DNA of 26,269 nucleotides, taken from positions 1 through 26,269 of the forward strand of contig LRSR01011307.1 of assembly GCA_001579985.1 (NCBI GenBank), written 5' to 3'. Source of the stretch: Hypsibius dujardini. Lineage: Eukaryota > Tardigrada > Eutardigrada > Parachela > Hypsibiidae. The notes under the pieces were generated by a model that saw nothing but the letters and a program-made list of their open reading frames with translations, made no database searches and was not told the origin of the DNA. Shown here piece by piece: positions 1 through 10,139 of this stretch. The translations under genes and the position numbers were made by a program. Numbering within the stretch: position 1 is the stretch's first letter; each line of letters starts with the position of its first letter.

Positions 1-8
1 GTATCACG

Positions 9-234
9 CTCTTTTTTCGCTTTTCATGAGGGGGGGGGGGCAAATGCCTCTATGCAAGGCCTACATAAAAACTACGAAAAAAACGAAAACGAAAAACTAC
101 AAAAATCCAATTCAACAAAAAGTAAAAACATGGAAAAACCAAAATCTTAAAAAAAAGAAAATTACGAAAATTAGTTTTCCTAAAAACGAAGAAACAGATA
201 AAAAAAAATTTCACCGTGCCCATAGGCATGTATA
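9..234. repeat. Foldback-type repeat, unit 2 copy (left part)
   Basis: This A-rich stretch carries an 11-G run at 30-40 and aligns with 9031-9245 at the same place relative to the other lectin unit. Shared landmarks are the CTCTTTTTTCGC start and the AATGCCTCTATGCAAGGC block. In the other copy this sequence pairs with an inverted arm about 500 bases away; here that second arm is missing. The lysine-rich open frame in it is low-complexity and is not a gene. The relation to 9031-9245 is seen directly; calling it a foldback element is inference. Confidence 0.6.
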
Positions 235-1002
235 GTCAGCCCCAAGAAAAACTCTGATCACGTGACTTTTGCTGTTCAAACTGACCGGAAACTCCGCCCT
301 AAATTGTACTTTTTCTGACGACTAATCAGGACATGCAGTGTACAAGTAATGCATAGTCATACGTTATATTTCGAATCAAAACGGGAGCAGGCAAGCAATA
401 AAAAAGTAAAACAACAGGAATAAAAATTTGAGCAGTTCAAATCATGAGAGTAAAAAAACAAATTCGGAATCGGGAAATTAAAACATCCCACACATTTTGA
501 AAAACAAAGTTAATAACTAAAATTTAAAACGTTAAATCTCAGTACTCCGATCGAAACCCGGAATCCCGCATAACTTTATCAATCCGTGCAGGCATAGAGT
601 CCTACAGTATGAACTGCCATTACTACTTCAGGAGGAGTTTGTCTTCCGTTGAACATATTGAAAAACAGTTTTTTCTAAATCAAGCCAATCAAGAGCGATA
701 GCAACGACAGTAAAAAAGCACAGTCATGAACAGCTGCAAAAACAGCTGACGAGAATTCGGATTCGGCTACTTTGCGCAGTTTCCCTGCTGTTAAGTCATC
801 AGTTGTTGCAGTCCTAGACATAGGTTATTTGCTATTTGTTTTTCGAGATAGCGAAATAAGCCAATTTATAGTGGGCCACTCGGTTCAATTACATGCATCT
901 CTTAATATCGAAGACAATCTATTAGTACACCTGTCACACCTCATCTCTCTCTATGCGCAAAAGGTCTGTGTCATGCAAACAGAATTTTTCTTGGGGCTGA
1001 CA
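235..1002. mobile_element. MITE-like insertion with terminal inverted repeats
   Basis: The left end reads GTCAGCCCCAAGAAAAACTC and the right end (about 978-1001) is its near-exact reverse complement, giving inverted repeats of about 25 bases. GTATA flanks both sides (230-234 and 1003-1007), compatible with a short target duplication or a TA duplication of Tc1/mariner type. The matching place in the other lectin unit (about 9241-9248) reads straight through with one GTAT, so it is the empty site. No transposase can be read inside. The open frame at 772-1281 runs across the right end and is chance. Confidence 0.75.
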
Positions 1003-1310
1003 GTATATGAGTTTTTTGTACGCCCTATATCGAACGGAAAACGGGGCAAGGACATGGGAGGACACAACACTCCCCATTCCTTCCCTTTCGCCGTTTCGTT
1101 CCGTGCGCTCTCAGGAGCTCAACTTCACGTTCCATCGGTCAAAACAAGCAAAAGTCACGTCAAAAGGGGGCAAACAAAGAGAAAACCGAGGAGGAAAGGA
1201 CAATGTTCCAGGAACGACACGTTGCTAGGGACCAGTTTACGTGTGGCGCGCATCTTCAGTGAAGAAAGGGCGTACACTTGAATGCACAAAATTTTGATGA
1301 ACCGTTTTTG
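1003..1310. repeat. Continuation of the foldback-type repeat, unit 2
   Basis: After the MITE the sequence realigns with 9242-9510, sharing the CATGGGAGGACACAACACTC block and a following stretch around CAACTTCACGTTCCATC, with scattered substitutions. The roughly 530 bases that follow in the other copy (about 9510-10040), including the right inverted arm, are absent here. No gene is seen. Confidence 0.6.
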
Positions 1311-2348
1311 AGGCGTGGCCTCATACCCGCTCTTTGCCCATTGGGGAGTGACTCAACAAACCAAGAGTTTGAATAAGTCCCTGTTACTTACTCCGCCTGC
1401 CACTTCCTGATACGCTTTTGTTGGAGTCGTTCCAGAAGATGGGCAGGGATAAGTAACAGCATGTGCAGTCCATAAGCAGGTTCCATTGTCGAAAACGCAC
1501 ATACGGCAGTCATCGTTCATACGGAGGTCCATGTTTGTAGACACGTTAAACAGAGACGATATCTTTTTAAAAGTGTGTCTCACAGAATCGTTATATGTGA
1601 CAGCAAGGTCGCCGTTATCGGTCAAGTCAAAACTGTAGACGAGCGCGTTCTTATCCCATCCGAGGTTTTCAGTGAAGCCAGCACCGTGACGAATAGAAAA
1701 GACGACCGTATCGTCACACGAACGGACGAGCACCAGCTTGCCATCCGCCTGGGCAGTAAGCGAGCACGATCCCTTTTGAGTGTTGGACGTGAAGGAATCA
1801 CCACGATTGAGACTGCGCCGGACATTTAGTATAACTAATTAACAAGCACAGATGCATGAGAGCGAGAGCAAGAAAGAATGAGATATGGTACATTTGTGCC
1901 GAGGTTAATATGAGAGTTGTTATTTGGGTTTTGGCATGTCGCGTGGTACAAACCCTAATTCTATGTTTTTCAAATTTCACCATGGCGCTATTCCAACGAT
2001 TGTTAAAGTTATTACTAAACCGAAATCCTTAAATCAGTCCAGAATGATATTTAGCGCTCTGTGGTACAATTTTTGATTTCATACGCAGCTTGCCAAAACC
2101 GAAAAAGCAACCCAAAGATTAACCTCGGCAGAGTTGTACTCATGCTTTCAGATTAAGGAGAGAGGGGAGCACCTTTCTGTTTGAAATTGAACGGGCTCGG
2201 TAGGCCCTTGACGTGGCACCCAGCCCTCAATGACCACATAGTCCAAAGAGGTGTCGCAGGCCTAAATCGTCTACCGTGTGCTCTTTCGCGTGCACGCAGT
2301 TAGCGAAAGGCTATAAAACAGCCCGTAAGATGTCACCGCAATTGACAA
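1311..2348. repeat. Block identical to 10059-11096 (D12/D6 exon plus intron)
   Basis: Read base by base, this 1038-base block shows no difference from 10059-11096. It covers one lectin exon, its 3' flank and about 510 bases of intron. Identity stops abruptly at 2348/11096, where this copy has about 2 kb of extra sequence. The rest of the duplicated unit is less similar, so the block looks recently homogenised. A misassembly cannot be excluded from the sequence alone. Confidence 0.8.
1392..1834 (-). CDS. Poly-lectin gene, exon 13: domain D12 (A type)
   Basis: This 443-base exon is the most distal lectin domain in the window. The acceptor TTAATTAG lies just above 1834 and is phase 1; the donor GTAAGT starts at 1391 and is phase 0. 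The domain opens VILNVRRSLN and so lacks the usual G-E-S-L entry. The three GNA-lectin site positions read QADGKLVLV, TDNGDLAVT and NDDCRMCVF, none a full QxDxNxVxY, so sugar binding is doubtful. Six cysteines are present: SCSL, SCDD, DDCRMC (two), TCLW and YPCP. The translation is identical to D6. The intact donor means the gene goes on beyond the left edge. Family assignment is firm; function is inferred. Confidence 0.8.
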
Positions 2349-2652
2349 AATATTTAAAAGTTACTCGAATTGTTCGAAATCTGAAAACTGAAAACTGATT
2401 CGTCGTTTGTAAAGGCCTCACCAACATTGCCTTCTTGAAATCGGAATCAAAAATCAGAAAGGGAAAACAGAAGGCCTCAAAAAATAAATAAATGATAAAA
2501 ATGTTTGGTCCCTTCTCGAATTGTCCAAATGGCAAAAGTTGGTACTTCTTATGAGATCCAATCCCTAGTAATGCAAGGGACTTATTTGGTCCTGTATTTC
2601 TGCCGGGGGACTTAATTGGGAACTTATTTATGCTGTGACTGGACAAAAGAAA

Positions 2653-2773
2653 GTTTCTTGAGTACTTAATTTGTCCTCTGTGTCAAAAGGAGAATAAATA
2701 ATTTTCCAAATTATGTCTCTTGAGTACATAATTTGTCCGCAAGGCCAAGAGGTGAATAAATTTATCTTTTGTA
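2653..2773. repeat. Imperfect tandem repeat, two copies of about 60 bases
   Basis: Two adjacent segments share CTTGAGTAC(T/A)TAATTTGTCC followed by A(A/G)GAGGTGAATAAAT-like sequence, at about 2655-2700 and 2717-2762. They lie inside the unit-2-specific insert and may be its subterminal repeats. Confidence 0.5.
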
Positions 2774-4295
2774 ATTCAGACGAGCAAAACCACAAAATTT
2801 AAAAGCTAGGCAAAGAAACTTGACTTTATTTTCAGCAAAGTACTGTACATCTGCACGCGTACAACTGTAATATTACGCCATTTAATAAAGACGAGAAGAC
2901 AGACAGAAAGCCGATATGAATATAAAATCGAAATAGACATAAAGAAATTCATAACAGACGTCAATATTTAACCTTTCTTAAACAATTCATCATTGTCTGC
3001 GATGATGGAACTCGCAGTTAAATGCTGATCCGAATGTCCAAACTCCGAAAGGGTAAAAAGGTCGTAATTTGATCAAATGCACGTGCGAAAGTGCGCAGAT
3101 GCACAGCGTTCAACGGCTCAACGGCTTGTGCATTGCGCAGTTATTGTGTAACCGTTATTTTGCAGAGACGTAAAAATGCAAAATTTTTTATTTCCCCGTA
3201 GCATGTTTTTACAAATACCCTATTACAAATTTACCAGATCATTTTTGCTAAACATTTCAGCATTTCTCTGCTCGGCGCTCGTGATTTCAGAATTGGAATG
3301 ATTCGATGTCATTGACAGGTAAGCACGCGGTGAATATGCAATCATTTCCAACGGACATGTTTTCCAAAAATGTTTTACTTTGCAGGGGTATTTATTTACA
3401 AGCATCATTTCGGATGGAATAATTGCCAAGGGAGGAAGTCGTTTTAGGTAAGTGGAAGTTGCTGTCTTTACGAGAACTCAAATTTTTTGTCTGGCCGTTA
3501 AGATAAATTTGATGCTCAAATCAGTGGTTGATTGACTGATTATTGGACGCGTTTGGTATTTTTTTTTTCATCGTTGTTTTTAAATCTTTCCCCGTTTTAG
3601 GATAATGAAAGCTCTTTAAATAAAAAGGATAAATCGATTGAGCACCTAAAATACTCTTTTAAATACAGATTACGGCGACGGCAAGAGGTATAAAGTGATT
3701 TTGAAAAAAAAATATTCGTATCATACTTAATCAATAAATCAATCACTTGGTTAACCGTTTTAGTTTTCCCAACGGCTAGATTTGCAGTGTACACCTGACA
3801 ATTGCAGTTCTCTCACCTTTCTTTAGTGTCTTATTTTAAGATTGGAGTAACAATTTTTTCTTCTTTCTATTTAGATCTATCAACGCACTGGGTGACGTCG
3901 AATCAGTGGCTTGGAACTTGCTGTTTTATTGTTGCTGTCCTTAACTTTGGAGTGTATTATTGGGTACAAATACAGAGTAATATATTTATTTTTCGACTTC
4001 TGTTTTTTATTTTTAAATTCCTGTGTTATCATTAACCTAGTTTTCCAGCGGAAAACCGGCGTCATCTATAAAACTAATTAGTTTTAGACTGTTCTGAAAC
4101 AAGATGAAATAAAGTCGGCGGACAAATTTTCTTCTATATTCAGCGCGGGATTAATTTTGGCCCTAGGGCCAAACAACGGTCGGTGGACTAAATTTGTTCC
4201 TTTCGGCGCGGGACAAATTTTGCCACCCAGCCAAAATAGCGGCAGTTTAAGAGCATCTTTTATTGTCTAAAAATGTCGTGAAATTTGTACCGAAA

Positions 4296-4323
4296 AAGGT
4301 CCTAAAAATGTTTTTAGGACCTT
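4296..4323. other. Perfect palindrome / hairpin
   Basis: AAGGTCCTAAAAA is followed by TG and its exact reverse complement, a 13-base stem. Its position 10 bases before CTAG is discussed under the 2-kb insertion. Confidence 0.8.
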
Positions 4324-4858
4324 CGAAAACATGCTAGGGAATGCTTTTGTTTATCGCAGCAAGATCTTACAGACTGCTTTATGGCCTAGCCGTTCATTGC
4401 GGGTGCTAAACAGACCGCACCATGAATGGACCATTGAAACTTCTCTCAGACTGTACTCATCAAGGGCTACGTGCAGCGTTATAACTATACCCAGAGCCAT
4501 ACCCTACTGTACCTCTTTGCTCAATTTGTTTTTTTCCACCCACGCGTCCAGGCCATTTTTAAACTTCGCCAGCTCATGTATTATTGACATGGGTGAATAC
4601 AAAAAAGCGCCTGAAAATTCTAATTCTAATTTGATCAAGTCTTACTTTCATGTTATCAAAATAATCGAGACCAAACATAATTTATTGGATGATTGGTATA
4701 TGGTTTTGTCTTGACCCGACTGAGCTCAAATGTAAGGGTGAATGCGCTGGGTGGGTAGATAAATGGGCTGGACCACAAGGTGGGAAAGTAAATAGAGCAA
4801 AGCTTTATTTGGATTTCGGTCAGTAAACATGTCTCCACTCCCCTTAACATCATCGTAC

Positions 4859-5243
4859 CTGTTCCATTTTGGAAGGCGGGCGAGGGTGTCGGTTCGCACA
4901 GCCCAAACCCCCCGGACTCCCATAAACACTCGCCTTGGGTGTAAATACAGAGTGAACCCGTGTCCTCCAAGCGTAGTTTTGCTCCAACAAACCGCGGCTG
5001 GAATGTGCCGGAACTCCAGACGAGAAGACCCTTCCCATTGTAGATGGCCAAATTACCGTTCTCCTGCATGACCACCGACCGCGGGTTGCTGTTGGTGCCG
5101 GACGTTCCGCTTGACCAGATGGAGTTGTTGTCGCAGTGACGATAAATGGCCAAATCTCCAGTCCGTTCCATTTTCAGTTGCACATTCCGACGGGGAGACC
5201 ACAGCGATTGACCTACAGACAAGGCTTCGCCCGACTCCAACAC
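4859..5243 (-). CDS. Poly-lectin gene, exon 12: domain D11 (B type)
   Basis: This 385-base exon has acceptor ACTTTAG (phase 0) above 5243 and donor GTACGA (phase 1) at 4858. The domain starts VLESGEALSVGQSLWSPRR. Its site positions read ERTGDLAIY, QENGNLAIY and LEDTGSLCI; the middle one keeps Q, N and Y with Ala for Val and Asn for Asp, so it is the likeliest sugar site. Four cysteines are seen: RHCD, LCIY, ECLW and LCEP. The exon appears identical to D5 at every base, including silent positions, although the introns on both sides differ. The open frame continuing down to 4656 is intron. Confidence 0.85.
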
Positions 5244-5419
5244 CTAAAGTAAGAACGGACTTTTAAGTACGCCGTGACTAGACTAAAGTTTAAAAAAGAT
5301 TTGGCAGAGGCTTCCCTTACCAGAATAAAAAAAAATTCTAGTCAAAGCCATAATTGACTATGAGCGTAAAAACATCAATTTAAAGGTTCAAGCAAAATCA
5401 ATGACTAAGCCGTGCTTAC

Positions 5420-5913
5420 CTCTCGCATGAGCAAATCTGATGACTTTCCACGTGTGAGTTGCCGGATTTGCGCGGGGTTGGGTAGGTTGTCATCATTGGC
5501 TGTAAGCCGGGCTTCTCCATCAGAATTGTTAACGGGACAAGCATAAGCCCGTCCACTGGAAGTCCATAGACAAGCACCGTTTTTATATACGCACAGGATA
5601 CAGTCATCGCTGAGGCGAAGGTCAGCGCCGTCTGATACGACCCACATGGTTTTCGTTCTCATGATTTTAAACTGCCATGGTAAATAACCTTCTGCGAAGG
5701 CCACCAGACTACCATTCACATCAATCCCCAAGCTGTGCACGATGGTTCGTTTATTCAGCAGACTGCTGCAGTTCTTTATAGAATAAATCACTTCGTCGTC
5801 ACACGTGCGAGTAAGTACCAGATTTCCGTCCGATCGGGCGGATAAACGGCAAGTATTCTGCCTAGAGTACGCCGTGTCGTACCGCTGCAAACTTTCACCG
5901 GGCCACAGTATGA
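5420..5913 (-). CDS. Poly-lectin gene, exon 11: domain D10 (A type, long)
   Basis: This 494-base exon uses acceptor GTTTTTAG (phase 1) and donor GTAAGC (phase 0) at 5419. The domain opens VILWPGESLQRY. Site positions are RSDGNLVLT, VNGSLVAF and SDDCILCVY, all degenerate. Seven cysteines are present: NTCRL, RTCD, KNCSS, two in DDCILC, ACLW and YACP. A hydrophilic tail of about 35 residues after the lectin fold (around NNSDGEARLTANDD) sets this exon apart. The 3' part (5420-5622) is almost identical to D4, with two differences; the 5' part is clearly diverged. Confidence 0.82.
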
Positions 5914-6282
5914 CTAAAAACAAAGAACGGTTACATAACTGTGAACTGCGAAAATTCATTTTTTTACAAGAACGACCAATCAATCGGCCGTAGGAATCGA
6001 TTTGAGACTTTGAATTTGATTCATTTCCGCAAAGTTATGCCAGATGAGCTGATGTTACCATTGTCAGGCAAATGTGCAAAGCACTCCGTTAAAACCATTC
6101 ATTTTAAGGCACTGCCGCAACCAATATGCTATTACTAATCATGTTGAAACTTGTGGGGATGTGGGGGTGTAATATGTAAGGTCACCCTGGGATTTCAAAA
6201 CATTTTCAAACATTTCAACGTGTGGAATACATTAATGTTTAAACTGTTCGGCAAATCATGCACGACAAATATCAGACCTTAC

Positions 6283-6673
6283 CTTTAGCGTCATCAAATT
6301 TTTTCAAGTAAAGAGGATCACATACACCATAACCGCCCGAAGTCCACAGGCAGTGGGATCCGTTCTTTGCAATGCAAAGGGTCCCGTCGTTGTTGACCCG
6401 CAAATCCGCACCAGCAAACTCCCTTCCAGCTGTACCCGAGTTCCAGACCAGAACCTTCTTGGAATTGTAGATAGCCAGATTTCCGTCTTCCTGCATGGTT
6501 ACAGCTGTTGGAGGATCGGTCTTGTCATTGTCGGTGTACGTGTACCATATGGACTCAGCATCGCACTGCCGAGTGAGTACCAGATCTCCTTCTGGACGCA
6601 TCGTCAGTTTCACATTCAGCTGAGGCGAAAAGATTTCCTCCCCAGTCTGCAAACTATGTCCGGACTTCAACAT
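6283..6673 (-). CDS. Poly-lectin gene, exon 10: domain D9 (B type)
   Basis: This 391-base exon has acceptor CTCTACAG (phase 0) and donor GTAAGG (phase 1) at 6282. The domain opens MLKSGHSLQTGEEIFSPQ; the Met is internal, because the splice phase continues from D8. Site positions are RPEGDLVLT, QEDGNLAIY and NNDGTLCIA; the second is canonical except for Ala in place of Val. Four cysteines are present: RQCD, LCIA, HCLW and VCDP. The exon differs from D3 at only two bases, while its introns differ by large insertions. Confidence 0.85.
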
Positions 6674-6709
6674 CTGTAGAGCAATTGATACATGGAAACC
6701 AAATGAAGG

Positions 6710-7047
6710 TGTTAGGCTTCCGTCCCTAGTAGGACGGAAGAACCTGAACATGCAAGCTATAAGACTGAATAATAGCAGAAGAGTTGAGGGAAGACTTTAC
6801 TGGTAAAGGAGATTAGAGGTTACAGGAAGGAACTCTTCAATTACTGTAGAACATATGCTTATATAGTCAGGGATAAAGAATAGTTTCTGATCTAACGTAC
6901 TGGTTCCTGCCGACATGGCGGAACTATGTACGTGATAATAGCTGAGTAAGTACATTATAGAATGTGAGGGTAAGTAGGAATGAGTTAACTAGGTAGATAG
7001 GCTGTACTATTAGTAAGTGATGGGTACTTGTTGGGTACCACCCAACA
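6710..7047. mobile_element. Solo LTR in intron 9
   Basis: This 338-base segment begins TGTTAGGC and ends CACCCAACA, so it has TG...CA ends and a short terminal inverted repeat. AAGG flanks it on both sides (6706-6709 and 7048-7051). The matching intron of unit 1 reads CGAAGGATTACAG (around 14945-14957) with a single AAGG, which is the empty site. A TATATA-like stretch lies inside near 6860. These are the marks of a solo LTR left by recombination of an LTR retrotransposon. The superfamily cannot be told. Confidence 0.8.
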
Positions 7048-7562
7048 AAGGATTACAGTAATACTGTTAATCAACAGAGGCGCGTATCGAACATCACTAA
7101 TCAGTTTTTTGCAACCCATGAAACTCCCCTGACTCGGAGCAGTTTTGGGGGGGGGGGAACACCAAATGTTTCTACTTTATCATTTCATATTAGCTCAATA
7201 TAAGAGATGTTGTTTAAAATGTATGTCAATGTCATCGGCGGAACTCTGAACACTTTTTGAGAACAGATTTCATTTTCTTCATTTCCACTGGAAAAAATGC
7301 CCTTTTTGGATAGTTTGTTCTCAGGATTTCAGACCCTGCTCCTCTCGATATTCATTGTGGAATCGATTGACAATTTCATTTTACACATTTTAATCTTATT
7401 TACTCATTTACAGTTCTAGGAGTCATTAGGATTGAATGGCAATGCCAGGGGTCCAGATTTCTGCTAGCCCCTCTAGCGCGTTCCCAGGGGAGCTACATGG
7501 GTTGCCACCTCCTTGTAGTCCATATCTCGCAGACAGCGCAGACACTGTTTGTATATACTTAC

Positions 7563-7966
7563 GGTTTCCGGAGTAGGACAGGGCACTGTTAGAGCATGGC
7601 CGTGCCATAAACAAACACCCTCTTTGAAGACACACAATTGGCAGTCATCACGCAGCCGCAGATCTGCGTACAAGGTGGTCAGATTGCCGAACGATCTGCT
7701 TTGGATATCTTTAAACATAACTGGACTCTTTCCTTCGTATGTGACTTGTAGATTACCGGTTTCGTTCATGGTGAAGGCCGACAAGGACATATCTGCACCG
7801 ATACACTCGGGGTTGTCTGAATCGGGACAAATGGAAAAGATCGTTGCCCCATCGCACTCCCTGTTGAGTAGCATTTCTCCGTCCGTTTGAAGAGTCAGTG
7901 TGCAGGAACGGCTGTTGGACCACACAGATTGGCCTGGGGTTAAGCTTTCTCCCGATCTCAAGATTA
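7563..7966 (-). CDS. Poly-lectin gene, exon 9: domain D8 (A type)
   Basis: This 404-base exon uses acceptor TTTTTTGCAG (phase 1) and donor GTAAGT (phase 0) at 7562. The domain opens VILRSGESLTPGQSVWSNS. Site positions are QTDGEMLLN, NETGNLQVT and RDDCQLCVF, all lacking the full motif. Eight cysteines are present; the six shared with D2 (SCTL, RECD, two in DDCQLC, VCLW, VPCP) plus two in the ICPDSDNPEC loop, which could form an extra local disulfide. Moderate divergence from D2 includes amino-acid changes concentrated in that loop. Confidence 0.83.
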
Positions 7967-8515
7967 CTGCAAAAAATAGGCGGAGACCAAGCTAGGTTTT
8001 ACTGATTCAGTCGTAAATGCCACTTTGTCACCTCAGAGGCCAATTTTGTTTCTAACGACTTGGGTGATCAATCGTTTATCCATCTTCTTCCGGAAAAATC
8101 AATTCGCTGTTGTTCGGGAATCCGATAAGGCATTATATTTTTGCATCAAAACGAAAGGGTAGATAGAATCAAAACGCAAAAATCAAATCAAACGATTTTT
8201 TTTGCAAGAAACGTCCGGGCAAGATTCTCAAATTTTGTAATCTAAAAGAAAAACTGGCTAATGGTTTGCCTTTTGCTTTGCCCATTGAGGTTGAGCCTTG
8301 AACTCTGCTTCCACCTTTACCAAAAAGAGGTCGGACACCGCCCGTCTCTTTTGAACCATTCTGCATGGACCAACTGTTGCAGCCACGCTTTGCCTCAAAA
8401 TTGTCTTGAACTAAACCAAGTACAATCACTCAGACCCCCAAACTGCTCCCTGGCCCCCATCTCACATTTGCAACTGGTTTCTGTTGTAAATGACACTTGG
8501 TGACGTTTAACTTAC

Positions 8516-8903
8516 CCCGAGCATTTTCAAAGGTAGGAGCGTACGCTGGTTGGCATAGTGCAATGCCTCCCGATCTCCACAGACACACTCCCCTGGTCTG
8601 TTCAATGCACAGCGAGCCCGTGTCCTCCAATCGGAGTCGCGCTCCAGCAAACCGCTCCTTATCCGTGCCGGAGGCCCACAAAAATTCGCCATGAATGTTG
8701 TATATGACAAGGTTTCCATCCGCCTGCATGATTGCCGAGATGCCACGTGAATTGTTGTAATTAGTACCGCTGTTCCAGATGGCCTGGTGGTCGCATTCCC
8801 GATAGACCACCAAATCTCCGTCTGCCTGCATTCTCAGTTGGGTAGTACGACTGGGGGACCACATCACTTGACCAATGTGGAGACTCTCCCGCGGGGCGAG
8901 AAC
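8516..8903 (-). CDS. Poly-lectin gene, exon 8: domain D7 (B type)
   Basis: This 388-base exon is the first of unit 2, with acceptor GGGTTAG (phase 0) above 8903 and donor GTAAGT (phase 1) at 8515. The domain opens VLAPRESLHIGQVMWSPSR. Site positions are QADGDLVVY, QADGNLVIY and LEDTGSLCI; the second is a full QxDxNxVxY. Four cysteines are present: REC, LCIE, VCLW and LCQP. It could have been the start of a second gene, but no signal-peptide exon is seen between 8904 and 10139, and its acceptor phase matches the D6 donor, so joining to D6 is favoured. Confidence 0.82.
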
Positions 8904-9030
8904 CTAACCCGTGAGAAACAGTCAGAGTGTAAGCTATAAGAGTTGTTAGCAGAGGCTCATTTTAACTGCCAGAGAGTCAGTGCATGGTACTTGACCTCCC
9001 CCCCCCTCTCCAGAAAAACCAATTTTTGCA

Positions 9031-9750
9031 CTCTTTTTTCGCTTTTTGTTTAGAGCGGGGAGGGCGGGGGGAATGCCTCTATGCAAGGCCCACATGAAAA
9101 CAACGAAAATCAAATTTAACGAAAAATGAAAACACGGAAAACTAAAATCCTAAAAAGAGGAAAACTACGAAAATCGATTTTACTAAAACAGAAAAAAGAA
9201 GTAAAAATTATTTGTTTATTTTACTGCGTCCATAAGCATGTGTATGAGTTTTATGTAGGCCCTATATTGTACGGGCAATGGGGCAAGAACATGGGAGGAC
9301 ACAACACTCCCTTCCCTTTTGCCGTTTCGTTCCGTGCGCTCTTAGGCGCTCAACTTCACGTTCCATCTGTCAAAACAAGCAAAAGTTACGTTATAAGAGA
9401 AACACGAAACAAAAAGAAAAATGAAAAGAAAAGGACAATGTTCCGGGGGAGACACGCTGTTAGGGACCAGTTCACGTGTGACCCGCGTCTTCAGAGAAGA
9501 AAGGGTCTACATTTGCCAGATGCACAAGCCACATTTTCCTTTATAAAAAGGATAATACTTTTAACACTCAAAATATAATAATCTTAATTGAATAAATTGT
9601 TTACTTTTAAGTTCTTTCAATTTTCTTAGTTTTCCCTATTTCGAAATTTTATTTTTCCCGTGTTTTCGCTTTTTGTTAAATTGGATTTTTGTAGTTTTCC
9701 CTTTTCGGTTTTTCCGGGGTTATTTTGTAGCTTTCATGGAGGCGCTGTGT
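9031..9750. mobile_element. Foldback-like repeat in intron 7 (unit 1 side)
   Basis: The left arm (about 9076-9200) and right arm (about 9590-9745) are imperfect reverse complements. The clearest match is AAATTTAACGAAAAATG against the reverse complement of CGCTTTTTGTTAAATT, with nearby GAAAACACGG on both sides. The middle carries the CATGGGAGGACACAACACTC block shared with 1003-1310. No protein is recognisable; the plus-strand open frame at 9126-9578 is low-complexity and lysine-rich. A related, shorter copy occupies 9-234 and 1003-1310, so the element predates the unit duplication. Confidence 0.55.
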
Positions 9751-10139
9751 AACGCCCGCATAATACGAGCCATTGAGAGCACTTGCCACGTTCTACCAGA
9801 AAAAAAATTCATTTTTATTTTAGAATCCGACAGATGATACTTTTAGGATACAAAAAAAAATACACAGCGGAAAGCAAGGTACAAAATTTGAGTAAGTACT
9901 GTAGTATTTGACTGAGGGCTAAGCATCCGGAAAGATAATCACAGTGCCGGTAAATGCCTTTGTACGCTGAAATCTCTCATTTAATTTGTTTTTACTAGCC
10001 CTTTCCAATAGTCTTCGGTGAGAATAAAATTCTCGAAATTTTGATAAACCATTTTTTGAGGCGTGGCCTCATACCCGCTCTTTGCCCATTGGGGAGTGAC
10101 TCAACAAACCAAGAGTTTGAATAAGTCCCTGTTACTTAC

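Larger units (their letters stand above)
2349..4337. mobile_element. About 2-kb insertion in intron 12, unclassified (Helitron-like 3' end)
   Basis: This segment is present between D11 and D12 but absent from the matching intron of unit 1, where about 16 different bases join the same flanks. It has no credible coding frame and is AT-rich. Near its right end a perfect 13-base-stem hairpin (4296-4323) is followed after 10 bases by CTAG (4334-4337), the layout of a Helitron 3' terminus. No matching TC 5' end is clear, and the base after CTAG is G rather than the expected T. The borders are approximate. A deletion in unit 1 is the alternative. Confidence 0.45.

Noticed and set aside
26-235. Lysine-rich plus-strand open frame
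   Set aside because: It is low-complexity A-rich repeat sequence with no domain, and it lies in the foldback-type repeat.
772-1281. 169-codon plus-strand open frame
   Set aside because: It runs across the right end of the MITE into the foldback repeat, so it cannot be an evolved gene; no motifs are seen.
4656-4858. Extension of the D11 open frame
   Set aside because: It lies beyond the GTACGA donor and is not shared with D5, where the frame stops early.
6353-6679. Plus-strand open frames opposite lectin exons (also at 1575, 7549, 8497, 10323, 14455)
   Set aside because: They are antisense shadows of the lectin exons without motifs of their own.
8904-10139. Separate promoter and signal-peptide exon making unit 2 its own gene
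   Set aside because: No ATG followed by a hydrophobic segment and a phase-0 donor was found on the minus strand. The D6 donor and D7 acceptor match in phase, so one gene is favoured.
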